Shown here one piece after another: positions 42,871 to 49,843 of a stretch of 49,843 bases of DNA; within the stretch, counting starts at the first letter, position 1; each line of letters begins with the position of its first letter. Position numbers and translations under genes: made by a program. A model generated the notes under the pieces. That model was given only the letters and a program-made list of their open reading frames with translations. It was not told where the DNA came from and searched no databases. The stretch is from Nitrospirota bacterium. Its GTDB lineage: Bacteria > Nitrospirota > Thermodesulfovibrionia > Thermodesulfovibrionales > UBA9159. The DNA lies in the NCBI GenBank assembly GCA_023475105.1, contig JAMCWJ010000017.1, forward strand, positions 1-49,843, in the 5' to 3' direction.

Positions 42871-44680
42871 GGCACTGGTGGAACTCGGGCACGATCTTGA
42901 AGATAAGGGCGAGCTTCCCTCTCCCGGTTATTACTACTACAGAGAGCCCATCAAATGGGTGGTGCATTTGTGGGAGGATAGGGTCTATCTGGAGGCTGCC
43001 TTGCTGGAATACTCCCGCCCTTTTAGCGGACGTACATCTGACGTGCAGGCTCACCTTCTTACCGACGAGGCGGGCTACGCACTAGGTGTTAGCAAAGACA
43101 AGAGCGGAACAGATAAGCGGGCGGAAAAAAAGCACAAGACCTTTTGCGAACTTCTGCGGGAGTTCCAGAAGTGGGAAGGTTTGAAGAACCCTGCCTTGCG
43201 CGAAGCTACGGTTTGGCTTGATGTTGCCTTGAAAGAAGGCCGAGTGCGACAAGACCCGCGATTCGGCGATGTTCTCTCCAAGGACTGGGTTTCTTTTGTT
43301 CCAGAGGCTGGCCCGTTATTCGGGCATCATCTCTTTGAGCATGCCGAGGCTAAGCACTTCTGGATGGTGGAACTACAGAAGCGGAGTTCTCCAGGTGGGA
43401 AGAAGGAAAACCGCCGAGTGCAGGGGGAATGCGCTGTATGTGGACGAAAAAGCCTGCTTGTGGGTAAGATTCCGCTTGGGGTTAAGCTGGCTGGCAATAC
43501 CCCGTTGCACTCTGTCAATGCTGATGCTTTTGCATCTTTTGTGTCTGGAGCATCCGCCTTCAAGAAGACCCATCTCGGGCTCTGTTTTGAGTGTGGGGAC
43601 ACCGCGTCGAGGGCCTTCAACTACCTCAGCAACTCCGAGCAGCATCGCCGCAGCCTGATCTATGACAGAGAAAAGAGAGATAGCCTCACCAACCAAATTG
43701 CCTTGTTCTGGGTGAAGGCCCTGGCCCCGATACAAGTAGGGGAGAGCATACTGGACCTGAACAACCTCGGTTCGATAGATTTCGGTGCGGCCCTTGCTTC
43801 AACCTCGGGCAAACCTGCGCTGGCTACCACTTCCCAACTTCTCGATATGCTCAAACTCCCCTGGTCGTCGGCTGATTCAAGCCTGAGCCTCGATGATTAC
43901 GGCTTCTATTTGGGGATTCTCTCTCCAAATGTCGGCCGAGTTGCCTTGCGGGAATGGGTCGCGGTTTCTCTTACAGTCCTGAAAAAAAACCTTGCAAGGT
44001 TCCTTGAAGCGTCCTGCATTGTATCCCCTCGGGGTCTCACGCCGCAGCCTCTTTCAATCGGAACTCTCTTGCAGGCATTAGAATCAAGGAGCCCGAACCT
44101 TTCCAAAGGGCTGCTACGCACTGCATATCTTGGTTATGATCCCCCGCAAGGGTTATGGGTCGCCGCAGTCAATCGTTTCCGCATTCCCAACATTCTGCAG
44201 GACCCCCGCGAGGCTTGGCGGTTACAGGCGTTGGCGGCAGCTATTAAACTTGGACGTTACTACAAGGGTAAGGAGGTTGATAACATGGCAGAATTGAATC
44301 CAGAGTATCAGAACCCCGCCTATTTGTGCGGGCGTTTGCTTGCTGTCCTTGAAGAAGCACAACAAGTAGCAAGTTTCTTCAAGAACAAGAAGCGCCTGGA
44401 CAAGACTATCGTGAATAGCTCTTATGGTGGAGCTTCTACTTCGCCCAAGGCGACATTTGGGCGGCTGATGAATGTGGCTTCTTCGGCCCATCTTCCGGAT
44501 GTGGGGAAGGCTCTTAATGAGCTGATAGAAGAAGTGATGTCTTCACTTTGTGAAGTTGGAGGTTTCCCTAGGACTCTCAGTCTTGAGGGACAAGCGGACT
44601 TTGCTCTAGGATTTTACCATCAACGAGCAGCATTCCGCACTAAGCGTGGAAATAAGAAAAATGAAGGAGGCAATCAATGA
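42863..44680 (+). CDS. cas8c: Cas8c (Csd1), large Cascade subunit
   Basis: A 605-residue Cas8c. It recognises the PAM and recruits Cas3. A zinc-finger-like pair is visible (GECAVCGRK and LCFECGD). The start at 42863 follows TGGAGGAAG and overlaps the cas5c stop. A strong internal ribosome binding site and in-frame ATG near the 3' end mark the embedded cas11c (44285-44680). The ATGA overlap at the end couples it to cas7c. Confidence 0.93.
   Translation: MFKALVELGHDLEDKGELPSPGYYYYREPIKWVVHLWEDRVYLEAALLEYSRPFSGRTSDVQAHLLTDEAGYALGVSKDKSGTDKRAEKKHKTFCELLREFQKWEGLKNPALREATVWLDVALKEGRVRQDPRFGDVLSKDWVSFVPEAGPLFGHHLFEHAEAKHFWMVELQKRSSPGGKKENRRVQGECAVCGRKSLLVGKIPLGVKLAGNTPLHSVNADAFASFVSGASAFKKTHLGLCFECGDTASRAFNYLSNSEQHRRSLIYDREKRDSLTNQIALFWVKALAPIQVGESILDLNNLGSIDFGAALASTSGKPALATTSQLLDMLKLPWSSADSSLSLDDYGFYLGILSPNVGRVALREWVAVSLTVLKKNLARFLEASCIVSPRGLTPQPLSIGTLLQALESRSPNLSKGLLRTAYLGYDPPQGLWVAAVNRFRIPNILQDPREAWRLQALAAAIKLGRYYKGKEVDNMAELNPEYQNPAYLCGRLLAVLEEAQQVASFFKNKKRLDKTIVNSSYGGASTSPKATFGRLMNVASSAHLPDVGKALNELIEEVMSSLCEVGGFPRTLSLEGQADFALGFYHQRAAFRTKRGNKKNEGGNQ
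44285..44680 (+). CDS. cas11c: Cas11c small subunit from an internal start in cas8c
   Basis: GGAGG at 44272-44276 lies 8 nt before an ATG at 44285 that is in the cas8c frame. Translation from it would give a 131-residue protein starting MAELNPEYQNPAYLCGRLLA, mostly helical. In characterised type I-C systems the small subunit Cas11c is made exactly this way from the 3' end of cas8c. The RBS and frame are seen directly; production of the protein is inferred from the family. Confidence 0.75.
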   Translation: MAELNPEYQNPAYLCGRLLAVLEEAQQVASFFKNKKRLDKTIVNSSYGGASTSPKATFGRLMNVASSAHLPDVGKALNELIEEVMSSLCEVGGFPRTLSLEGQADFALGFYHQRAAFRTKRGNKKNEGGNQ

Positions 44681-45573
44681 GTCAAAACGATCCTACCAAG
44701 CGCCACGAGTTTGTTTTGTTATTCGACGTAAAAAATGGAAACCCGAACGGTGACCCCGATGCCGGTAATCTGCCGCGAGTAGATCCCGAGACCATGCATG
44801 GGCTGGTGACTGACGTTGCGCTCAAGCGCAAGGTGCGCGACTACCTCCAGCTAACCCGCAACGTCTCCATTTTCATTCAAAGCAAGGTGGCTCTGAATAC
44901 GCTAAAAGAACGGGTTGCTGACAAAGTCGAGCCTCCACTTAGCAAAGAGGAGCGGGAAGGCAAGAAGCCGATTCCCAGGCTTCAGTCCCAGTTGTGTAAA
45001 GAGTATTTTGATATTCGTATGTTCGGGGCTGTGCTGGCAACCGGCGAGGAAGGTGCACGATTGAATGCCGGCCAAGTACGTGGGCCGGCACAGTTCACTT
45101 TTGCCCGGTCAATTGATGCGGTATTACCTTTGGATCTTGCCATTACCCGGCAGGCCCGCACAACGGAGGAGCGGATGGAAACGGGTACTACCGAAATGGG
45201 GCGCAAGCCGCTTATACCCTACGGGCTCTATCGCGCTCATGGCTACTTCAATCCATTTCTCGCAAAGGAAGATAAGGGCACGGGGGTTAGTCAGGAAGAC
45301 TTAGAGGCTCTTTGGGAAGCTCTCTCAAACCTTTTTGACTTTGACCGCTCGGCAGCGCGTGGTGAAATGGCTGTGCGTGGGCTCTGGGTCTTCACCCACG
45401 CCAATGAAAAGGGGAATGCTCCGGCCCAAAAGCTTTTTGAGTTGATCAAGACCCCTTCGATAGGCGGTTCGCCGCGATCTTTTGAAGATTATCAGGAGCG
45501 CATTAAGTTTCCTGAACCGGGATCATTGGAGGCTCACGGGTTCCCTGGTGTGACATTAACACGATTGGTTTAG
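44677..45573 (+). CDS. cas7c: Cas7c (Csd2), Cascade backbone subunit
   Basis: A 298-residue Cas7 of the Csd2 type, which polymerises along the crRNA spacer. The N-terminal HEFVLLFDVKNGNPNGDPDAGNLPR is diagnostic. The Arg-rich thumb and RPLIPYGLYRAHGYFNP-type segment (GRKPLIPYGLYRAHGYFNP here) are conserved. ATGA overlap with cas8c. It is followed after 10 bp by a four-helix-bundle gene rather than by cas4. Confidence 0.95.
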   Translation: MSQNDPTKRHEFVLLFDVKNGNPNGDPDAGNLPRVDPETMHGLVTDVALKRKVRDYLQLTRNVSIFIQSKVALNTLKERVADKVEPPLSKEEREGKKPIPRLQSQLCKEYFDIRMFGAVLATGEEGARLNAGQVRGPAQFTFARSIDAVLPLDLAITRQARTTEERMETGTTEMGRKPLIPYGLYRAHGYFNPFLAKEDKGTGVSQEDLEALWEALSNLFDFDRSAARGEMAVRGLWVFTHANEKGNAPAQKLFELIKTPSIGGSPRSFEDYQERIKFPEPGSLEAHGFPGVTLTRLV

Positions 45574-45583
45574 GGGCTCTTTT

Positions 45584-46152
45584 ATGAGTGTTCCCAAAGA
45601 CTCCCCTTCCCTCATCCCTCCCCATGGCGGCTACCGGGAACTGCAATCTTACCAAATGGCGGAGATTGTGTACGATGCCACGGTGGTGTTCTGCGACCGT
45701 TTCATTGACAAGCGCTCCCGCACTCATGACCAGATGGTGCAGGCGGCCAGGAGCGGCAAACAGAACATCGCCGAAGGCAGCATGGCCTCCGGCACCTCTA
45801 AGAAAACCGAGCTCAAGCTCATCGGCGTGGCGCGGGCGAGTCTGGAAGAGCTGCTCCTCGATTTTCAGGATTATCTGCGGCAAAAGGGGCTGCCCCTTTG
45901 GGGAAAAGAGTACCCGGCGGCCCAAGCCGTCAGAAAGCTGGCCTGGGCGAAGAATAGGTCTTATACGACTTATAGGACCTTTGAGGAGGCTTTGCCTGTG
46001 GTCGCCGCTAACACAATGATCGCCTGGTCCACCAGACAAACTATCTGCTCGACCGGCAATTGCGGACCTTGGAAAAAGAGTTTCTGAAAGAGGGCGGGTT
46101 TACGGAAAGACTTTACAGAACTCGCTCGCAAATGCGCGAGAGAAAGAAATAG
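45584..46152 (+). pseudogene. Four-helix-bundle protein with suffix domain, frameshifted
   Basis: The frame from ATG 45584 encodes an S23/four-helix-bundle protein (MAEIVYDATVVFCDRFIDKR, TRTHDQMVQAARSGKQNIAE-like, then the helix LIGVARASLEELLLDFQDYL) and then runs off into non-family residues at 46024. The lost C-terminus continues in another frame: LVHQTNYLLDRQLRTLEKEF to TAG at 46150-46152, the four-helix-bundle suffix domain. A single missing base around 46020-46024 explains the break. The family includes the DGR accessory protein Avd and proteins encoded in 23S rRNA intervening sequences; function here is unknown. It interrupts the usual cas7c-cas4 junction. Confidence 0.75.
45958..45984 (+). 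repeat. 9-bp degenerate tandem repeat inside the first four-helix-bundle gene
   Basis: Units GTCTTATAC, GACTTATAG and GACCTTTGA lie at the junction between the bundle and suffix domains. They encode RSYTTYRT. The same unit recurs just after the gene at 46153-46188. Confidence 0.65.
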
Positions 46153-46188
46153 GTCCTATATGACTTATAAGACTTATACGACTTACAC
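46153..46188 (+). repeat. 9-bp tandem repeat forming the 5' end of cas4
   Basis: Four units: GTCCTATAT, GACTTATAA, GACTTATAC and GACTTACAC. The cas4 ATG (46160) lies in the array, so the repeat encodes the first Cas4 residues (MTYKTYTTYT). Confidence 0.75.
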
Positions 46189-46798
46189 AGAGGACGATTT
46201 GCTCCAGCTTTCCGCCTTGCAGCACTTCATGTACTGCAAACGTCAGTGTGCGTTGATCCACATCGAGCAGCTTTGGACGGAAAATCTATTTACAGCGGAA
46301 GGCCGCATCATGCACGATAAGGTTGACACGGCGAACCGGGAATCGAGAGGGATTGTCCGCATCGAATACGGCGTTCCGATGCGGTCGCTGAGGCTCGGGC
46401 TTATCGGAAAAGCCGATGTCCTGGAGTTTCACAAACAGGGCGACAAATGGGCGCCGTTTCCCGTGGAGTATAAACGGGGAAAGCCCAAGAGGGATGACTG
46501 CGACAAGGTCCAGCTTTGCGCGCAGGCGATATGCCTTGAAGAGATGCTCAATGTCGAGATCGAAAAGGGTGCGCTTTTTTATGGGAAGACGCGGCGCAGG
46601 GAAGAGGTTGTCTTCGATGAAAAACTCCGGCTGGAGACGGCGGATGCAGCCAAAAGGGTGCATGAGCTGATCGAATCGGGAATTACCCCAAAGGCCGAGT
46701 ATTCGAAGAAGTGTAAGAGCTGTTCTTTGCTTGATCAATGCATGCCGAAGGCCGGCAGGAAGGCAAGCAGTTATTTGACGAAGGCAATTGAAAGTTAA
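46160..46798 (+). CDS. cas4: Cas4 exonuclease, adaptation
   Basis: A 212-residue RecB-type nuclease with an iron-sulfur cluster: Cys in FMYCKRQCALIH and in CKSCSLLDQCMP; the nuclease core shows GKADVLEF and VEYKRGK. Cas4 trims prespacers and ensures PAM-correct integration with Cas1-Cas2. The first about ten residues (MTYKTYTTYT) come from the 9-bp repeat, so the ancestral start was probably nearer EDDLLQLSALQ. The stop codon overlaps a second tandem array. Confidence 0.93.
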   Translation: MTYKTYTTYTEDDLLQLSALQHFMYCKRQCALIHIEQLWTENLFTAEGRIMHDKVDTANRESRGIVRIEYGVPMRSLRLGLIGKADVLEFHKQGDKWAPFPVEYKRGKPKRDDCDKVQLCAQAICLEEMLNVEIEKGALFYGKTRRREEVVFDEKLRLETADAAKRVHELIESGITPKAEYSKKCKSCSLLDQCMPKAGRKASSYLTKAIES

Positions 46799-46845
46799 TG
46801 GAGTTAATTGGGTTAATGGGGTTAAATGAGTTGAAGAGTTAAAGG
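46793..46845 (+). repeat. 9-bp tandem repeat between cas4 and the second four-helix-bundle gene
   Basis: Units AGTTAATGG, AGTTAATTG, GGTTAATGG, GGTTAAATG, an 8-bp AGTTGAAG and AGTTAAAGG are arranged head to tail. The first unit contains the cas4 stop; the last merges with the ribosome binding site AAAGGAGG. Confidence 0.75.
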
Positions 46846-46852
46846 AGGGTGT

Positions 46853-47275
46853 CTGGCGAAAATTGAACGTTTTGAAGATATCCTTGCATGGCAGAAAGCA
46901 AGAGAACTGGTGCAGGAAATTTATCGAGCCAGCAATGATGGCCGATTTGCTAAGGACTATGGTCTGCGGGACCAACTGAGACGCGCTGCGGTTTCAATAA
47001 TGCTCAATATTGCTGAAGGCTTTGCCAGAAAGACGAACAAAGAATTCATGCAATTTCTCGTCGTAGCTCACGGCTCGGCCGCCGAAGTCCAATCGGCCTT
47101 ATATGTGGCCCTTGATCAAAAGTATGTGAGCCAGGAGCAGTTTACAAAGCTTTATGCATTAACAGATCACACGTCTAAGATGGTAATTGGATTTGCCAGC
47201 TACCTGAGAAAGAGTATGTCTGCTCGGCAAAACGCTGTGAACCCCAAGAACTCTATAAGCTCTATGAACTCATGA
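46853..47275 (+). CDS. Second four-helix-bundle (S23/Avd-like) protein
   Basis: A 140-residue protein if started at CTG 46853: (M)AKIERFEDILAWQKARELVQ, DQLRRAAVSIMLNIAEGFAR, FLVVAHGSAAEVQSALYVAL and a last helix DHTSKMVIGFASYLRKS. This matches the complete four-helix-bundle family. AAAGGAGG is 4 nt before the CTG. No ATG or GTG exists at the family-typical start; GTG 46910 would delete helix 1. Either CTG initiates or the start has mutated. The gene overlaps cas1 (ATGA) and lies where cas4 and cas1 are normally adjacent. Confidence 0.78.
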   Translation: MAKIERFEDILAWQKARELVQEIYRASNDGRFAKDYGLRDQLRRAAVSIMLNIAEGFARKTNKEFMQFLVVAHGSAAEVQSALYVALDQKYVSQEQFTKLYALTDHTSKMVIGFASYLRKSMSARQNAVNPKNSISSMNS

Positions 47276-48303
47276 AAAAGCTCCTTAACACCCTTTTCGT
47301 GACGACTCAGGGGGCCTATCTTTCAAAAGAAGGAGAAACAGTCGTCGTGAAGATCGACGGGGAAGTGTCACTGCGTTTGCCGGTGCATACTCTGGGCGGC
47401 ATTGTCTGCTTCGGCCAGGTCTCGTGCAGCCCTTACCTTATGGGGTTCTGCGCCGAAAACCAAGTCGCGATCAGTTTTCTTACCGAAAACGGCGGCTTTC
47501 TCGCCAAGGTCCAGGGGCCTGTGTCAGGCAATGTCCTTCTCAGGCGCGAGCAGTACAGGCGTGCCGACGACCTGAATTCCTCAGCATCGATTGCGCGCGC
47601 CGTAGTGACGGGCAAGATCGCAAACTGCCGCACGGTAGTGCAGCGGGCGTTGAGAGACCACCAGGAGAAGGTTGATGCGGACGCGCTTGGAGCCGCGTCT
47701 CAGAAGCTGTCCAATGCGATAAGAAGGCTGCAGAGTGAAGCTCCTCTCGATATCGTTCGGGGGATAGAGGGAGAATCTGCAAATGCCTATTTCGATGTTT
47801 TTGACCATCTGGTGACAGCTCAGAAGAACGACTTCAGGTTCCACGAAAGGAACCGGAGGCCGCCGCTCGATAACGTAAACTGTCTCTTGTCTTTTCTCTA
47901 TACCCTTTTGATGCATGATGTGCGCTCGGCCCTCGAAACAGTGGGGCTCGACCCGGCGGTCGGCTTTCTGCACAGGGACCGTCCGGGGCGTTACAGTCTC
48001 GCCCTTGACCTGATGGAGGAATTCAGGCCCTTTATCGCCGACCGGCTGACTCTTTCCCTGATCAATCTCGCGCAGGTGCAGGCCAAGGGATTCAAGAAGA
48101 AAGAATCAGGTGCGGTATGGATGGAAGATGATACAAGAAAAACAGTGCTTGTTGCGTATCAGAAGCGCAAGCAGGAGGAGATCGAGCATCCCTTTCTCAA
48201 AGAAAAGATGGCAATCGGCATTCTTCCTTATGCCCAGGCTCTCTTGATGGCGCGTTATCTGAGGGGGGATATCGACTCTTATCCGCCGTTCATATGGAAG
48301 TAA
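47272..48303 (+). CDS. cas1: Cas1 integrase (type I-C)
   Basis: A 343-residue Cas1 with the metal-site residues in EGESANAYFDVF (Glu), LMHDVRSALE (His) and GRYSLALDLMEEFRP (Asp/Glu). It integrates new spacers with Cas2. It is translationally coupled to the upstream four-helix-bundle gene by ATGA. Confidence 0.96.
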   Translation: MKKLLNTLFVTTQGAYLSKEGETVVVKIDGEVSLRLPVHTLGGIVCFGQVSCSPYLMGFCAENQVAISFLTENGGFLAKVQGPVSGNVLLRREQYRRADDLNSSASIARAVVTGKIANCRTVVQRALRDHQEKVDADALGAASQKLSNAIRRLQSEAPLDIVRGIEGESANAYFDVFDHLVTAQKNDFRFHERNRRPPLDNVNCLLSFLYTLLMHDVRSALETVGLDPAVGFLHRDRPGRYSLALDLMEEFRPFIADRLTLSLINLAQVQAKGFKKKESGAVWMEDDTRKTVLVAYQKRKQEEIEHPFLKEKMAIGILPYAQALLMARYLRGDIDSYPPFIWK

Positions 48304-48312
48304 AGGTGAAAT

Positions 48313-48603
48313 ATGTTTGTGATTGTCAGCTATGACGTTGCCACTTCAACTCCTGCGGGCCGGCGCCGGCTGCGCAGGGTGGCAAAGACATGCAAGGATT
48401 ATGGGCAGCGAGTTCAATATTCAGTTTTCGAATGCATCGTCGACCCGGCGCAATGGGTGGTGCTGAAAGGGCGCTTGATTTCCGAGATCGACCCTGAAAA
48501 AGACAGCTTGAGATTTTATTATCTGGGCTCTAACTGGCAGCACCGGGTCGAGCATATCGGTGCAAAGGCGTCAATCGATCAGGAGGGGCCGCTGATCGTG
48601 TGA
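48313..48603 (+). CDS. cas2: Cas2, adaptation
   Basis: A 96-residue ferredoxin-fold protein beginning MFVIVSYDVATSTPAGRRRL, with the conserved Asp at about 8 and the SVFECIVDPAQW beta-strand segment. It forms the scaffold of the Cas1-Cas2 complex. It starts 9 bp after cas1 behind AGGTGAA. Confidence 0.96.
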   Translation: MFVIVSYDVATSTPAGRRRLRRVAKTCKDYGQRVQYSVFECIVDPAQWVVLKGRLISEIDPEKDSLRFYYLGSNWQHRVEHIGAKASIDQEGPLIV

Positions 48604-48790
48604 AGGCGCCCCTGCGAACCGTGAGCGCACATGGCTTGCGTGAGAGGTTCGCACTGCATAAAAGAGTCTGTGAGTTTATGGTGTTTTGCCTTATGTTCTT
48701 TGACAACTGAAAAAGGCGCGTAGGGAAAATGGCTCGGTTCGCAAATACGGGATGTTTTGTCCTTATTTTTCGGAGAGTTGTAGATTAACA
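48604..48790 (+). promoter_or_regulatory. CRISPR leader
   Basis: This 187-bp stretch between cas2 and the first repeat contains the inverted repeat TGCGAACC (48613-48620) / GGTTCGCA (48646-48653), with GCGCACATG between them, a pattern I recall from type I-C leaders. TTGACA at 48700-48705 could be the -35 of the array promoter. Orientation cas2-leader-array is consistent with polarised spacer addition at the 48791 end. Confidence 0.75.
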
Positions 48791-49843
48791 GTCGCTCCCC
48801 ACGCGGGAGCGTGGATTGAAACGATTTCGGGGTCGCCATGGGGATCGCAGATGCCCTGTCGCTCCCCACGCGGGAGCGTGGATTGAAACGGTCTTTCCGT
48901 CGACTGAGATGCCCCAAAAGTTTTGTCGCTCCCCACGCGGGAGCGTGGATTGAAACATTCTGCCGGTGATACCGCAGCCCTGACGCAGGCAGCGTCGCTC
49001 CCCACGCGGGAGCGTGGATTGAAACAACTCCTCGTGATGGGAAATTCCATCAATACCGTGCACGTCGCTCCCCACGCGGGAGCGTGGATTGAAACGATGG
49101 TGACTGTGCTTTCAGTCGCGTCCACGTCGACGTCGCTCCCCACGCGGGAGCGTGGATTGAAACATGCCTAAATGCCAATTCCGCCGCAAAAGAGGAAGTC
49201 GCTCCCCACGCGGGAGCGTGGATTGAAACCACGGCATCAAGATCGGCTATCAGAAACAGAAGGGGTCGCTCCCCACGCGGGAGCGTGGATTGAAACAGAG
49301 AGACACAGCTATCTGGAGTGGGCGGAGCAAGTCGCTCCCCACGCGGGAGCGTGGATTGAAACTGCTCGATGCCGCAACCGCAACGGGCGCGGGCGGTCGC
49401 TCCCCACGCGGGAGCGTGGATTGAAACGCGCAGATAAGCGACGGACTGAAGCAGCTCTCAAGTCGCTCCCCACGCGGGAGCGTGGATTGAAACACTCGCT
49501 TGACTACATTGTTGCCGAGGTCGAGGTCGCTCCCCACGCGGGAGCGTGGATTGAAACCGATCACCTCGCCGTATTTCGATTGCGTCGCCACGTCGCTCCC
49601 CACGCGGGAGCGTGGATTGAAACATGCTCGGGGACCCTCACCCGGGTGATCTCCCAGGTCGCTCCCCACGCGGGAGCGTGGATTGAAACCTGGCAAACGG
49701 GACGCTCCTTTATGGCCTGAAGTCGCTCCCCACGCGGGAGCGTGGATTGAAACTATCAAGGCATGACCCCCGAGCAAGTTCTTGAGCGGTCGCTCCCCAC
49801 GCGGGAGCGTGGATTGAAACCGCGACGACTCGCATTCCTTTCG
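48791..49843 (+). CRISPR. Type I-C CRISPR array, at least 16 repeats, runs off the window
   Basis: A 32-bp repeat beginning GTCGCTCCCCACGCGGGAGC and ending GTGGATTGAAAC occurs 16 times, starting at 48791, 48858, 48925, 48994, 49064, 49132, 49198, 49265, 49331, 49396, 49462, 49526, 49592, 49658, 49722 and 49789. All copies look identical. The 15 complete spacers are 32-38 bp (35, 35, 37, 38, 36, 34, 35, 34, 33, 34, 32, 34, 34, 32, 35), and a sixteenth is cut off by the window end. The internal CGCTCCC...GGGAGCG palindrome and the ATTGAAAC 3' handle are typical of I-C. Confidence 0.98.

Noticed and set aside
45584..47275. Diversity-generating retroelement, because the bundle proteins are Avd-like
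   Set aside because: There is no reverse transcriptase, template repeat or variable repeat in the window.
49172..49720. Long open frames across the CRISPR array with repeated SLPTRERGLK or APHAGAWIE segments
   Set aside because: They are translations of the 32-bp repeats and spacers, not proteins.
48791..49843. Self-targeting spacers
   Set aside because: By eye none of the spacers matches another part of the window; a genome-wide search was not possible.
1..49843. tRNA or rRNA genes
   Set aside because: No cloverleaf with a conserved T-arm sequence and no rRNA-like sequence was recognised on either strand.

Overview
The window looks like a chromosomal stretch from an anaerobic, GC-rich Gram-negative bacterium. 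The pieces that suggest this are a corrinoid/Wood-Ljungdahl-type methyl-transfer cluster with an MtrH-like protein and a corrinoid activator (RACo type), NtrC-type regulation with a sigma-54-like promoter, tripartite-style export genes, a CofE homologue and several radical SAM enzymes. A Nitrospirota- or Desulfobacterota-like host would fit, but this is inferred from gene content only; there is no rRNA or other phylogenetic marker. I saw no rRNA or tRNA genes.

Layout. 1-2.3 kb: rsmA and an HD-domain protein on the minus strand, beside short palindromic repeats, one of which supplies the C-terminus of RsmA. 2.3-7.0 kb: a soluble PAS/GAF sensor kinase overlapping its NtrC-family regulator, then a lone cbiM. 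7.2-11.4 kb: a MacA/MacB-like export operon (HlyD adaptor, LolD-like ATPase, two FtsX permeases). 12-13.8 kb: a CobW-family GTPase and an OsmC-like protein. 14.1-25.1 kb: the metabolic core. A sigma-54-like promoter sits before a receiver-like protein, two UroD-family methyltransferases, an AhpD-like protein, an MtrH-family methyltransferase, a B12-binding corrinoid protein, a QueG-like iron-sulfur protein, a RACo-type reductive activator, a NitT/TauT-type ABC importer and a small conserved protein. Together they form a corrinoid methyltransferase system that probably moves methyl groups from an unknown imported substrate to a tetrahydropterin.

25-31.7 kb is a decayed accessory stretch: EamA and dienelactone-hydrolase pseudogenes, a nitroreductase, a GIY-YIG gene enclosed in perfect 27-bp inverted repeats, a DUF169 protein, two envelope proteins, cofE and a PPOX-fold protein. 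31.8-34.4 kb holds a compact divergent locus with two radical SAM/SPASM proteins, a Cys-rich partner protein and, just downstream of one of them, an unannotated 20-residue Cys-rich peptide with its own ribosome binding site. This looks like a small RiPP system and is the most novel candidate. 34.5-39.1 kb: a membrane glycosyltransferase, SEC-C, PilZ and HD-GYP proteins, a hypothetical protein and a RelE/ParE-like toxin.

39.3 kb to the end is a complete type I-C CRISPR-Cas locus (cas3, cas5c, cas8c with an internal cas11c start, cas7c, cas4, cas1, cas2, leader, and at least 16 identical 32-bp repeats continuing beyond the window). It is unusual in three ways: a truncated second cas3 HD domain precedes cas3, a terminator-like hairpin separates cas3 from cas5c, and two four-helix-bundle (S23/Avd-like) genes with 9-bp tandem repeats are inserted on either side of cas4.
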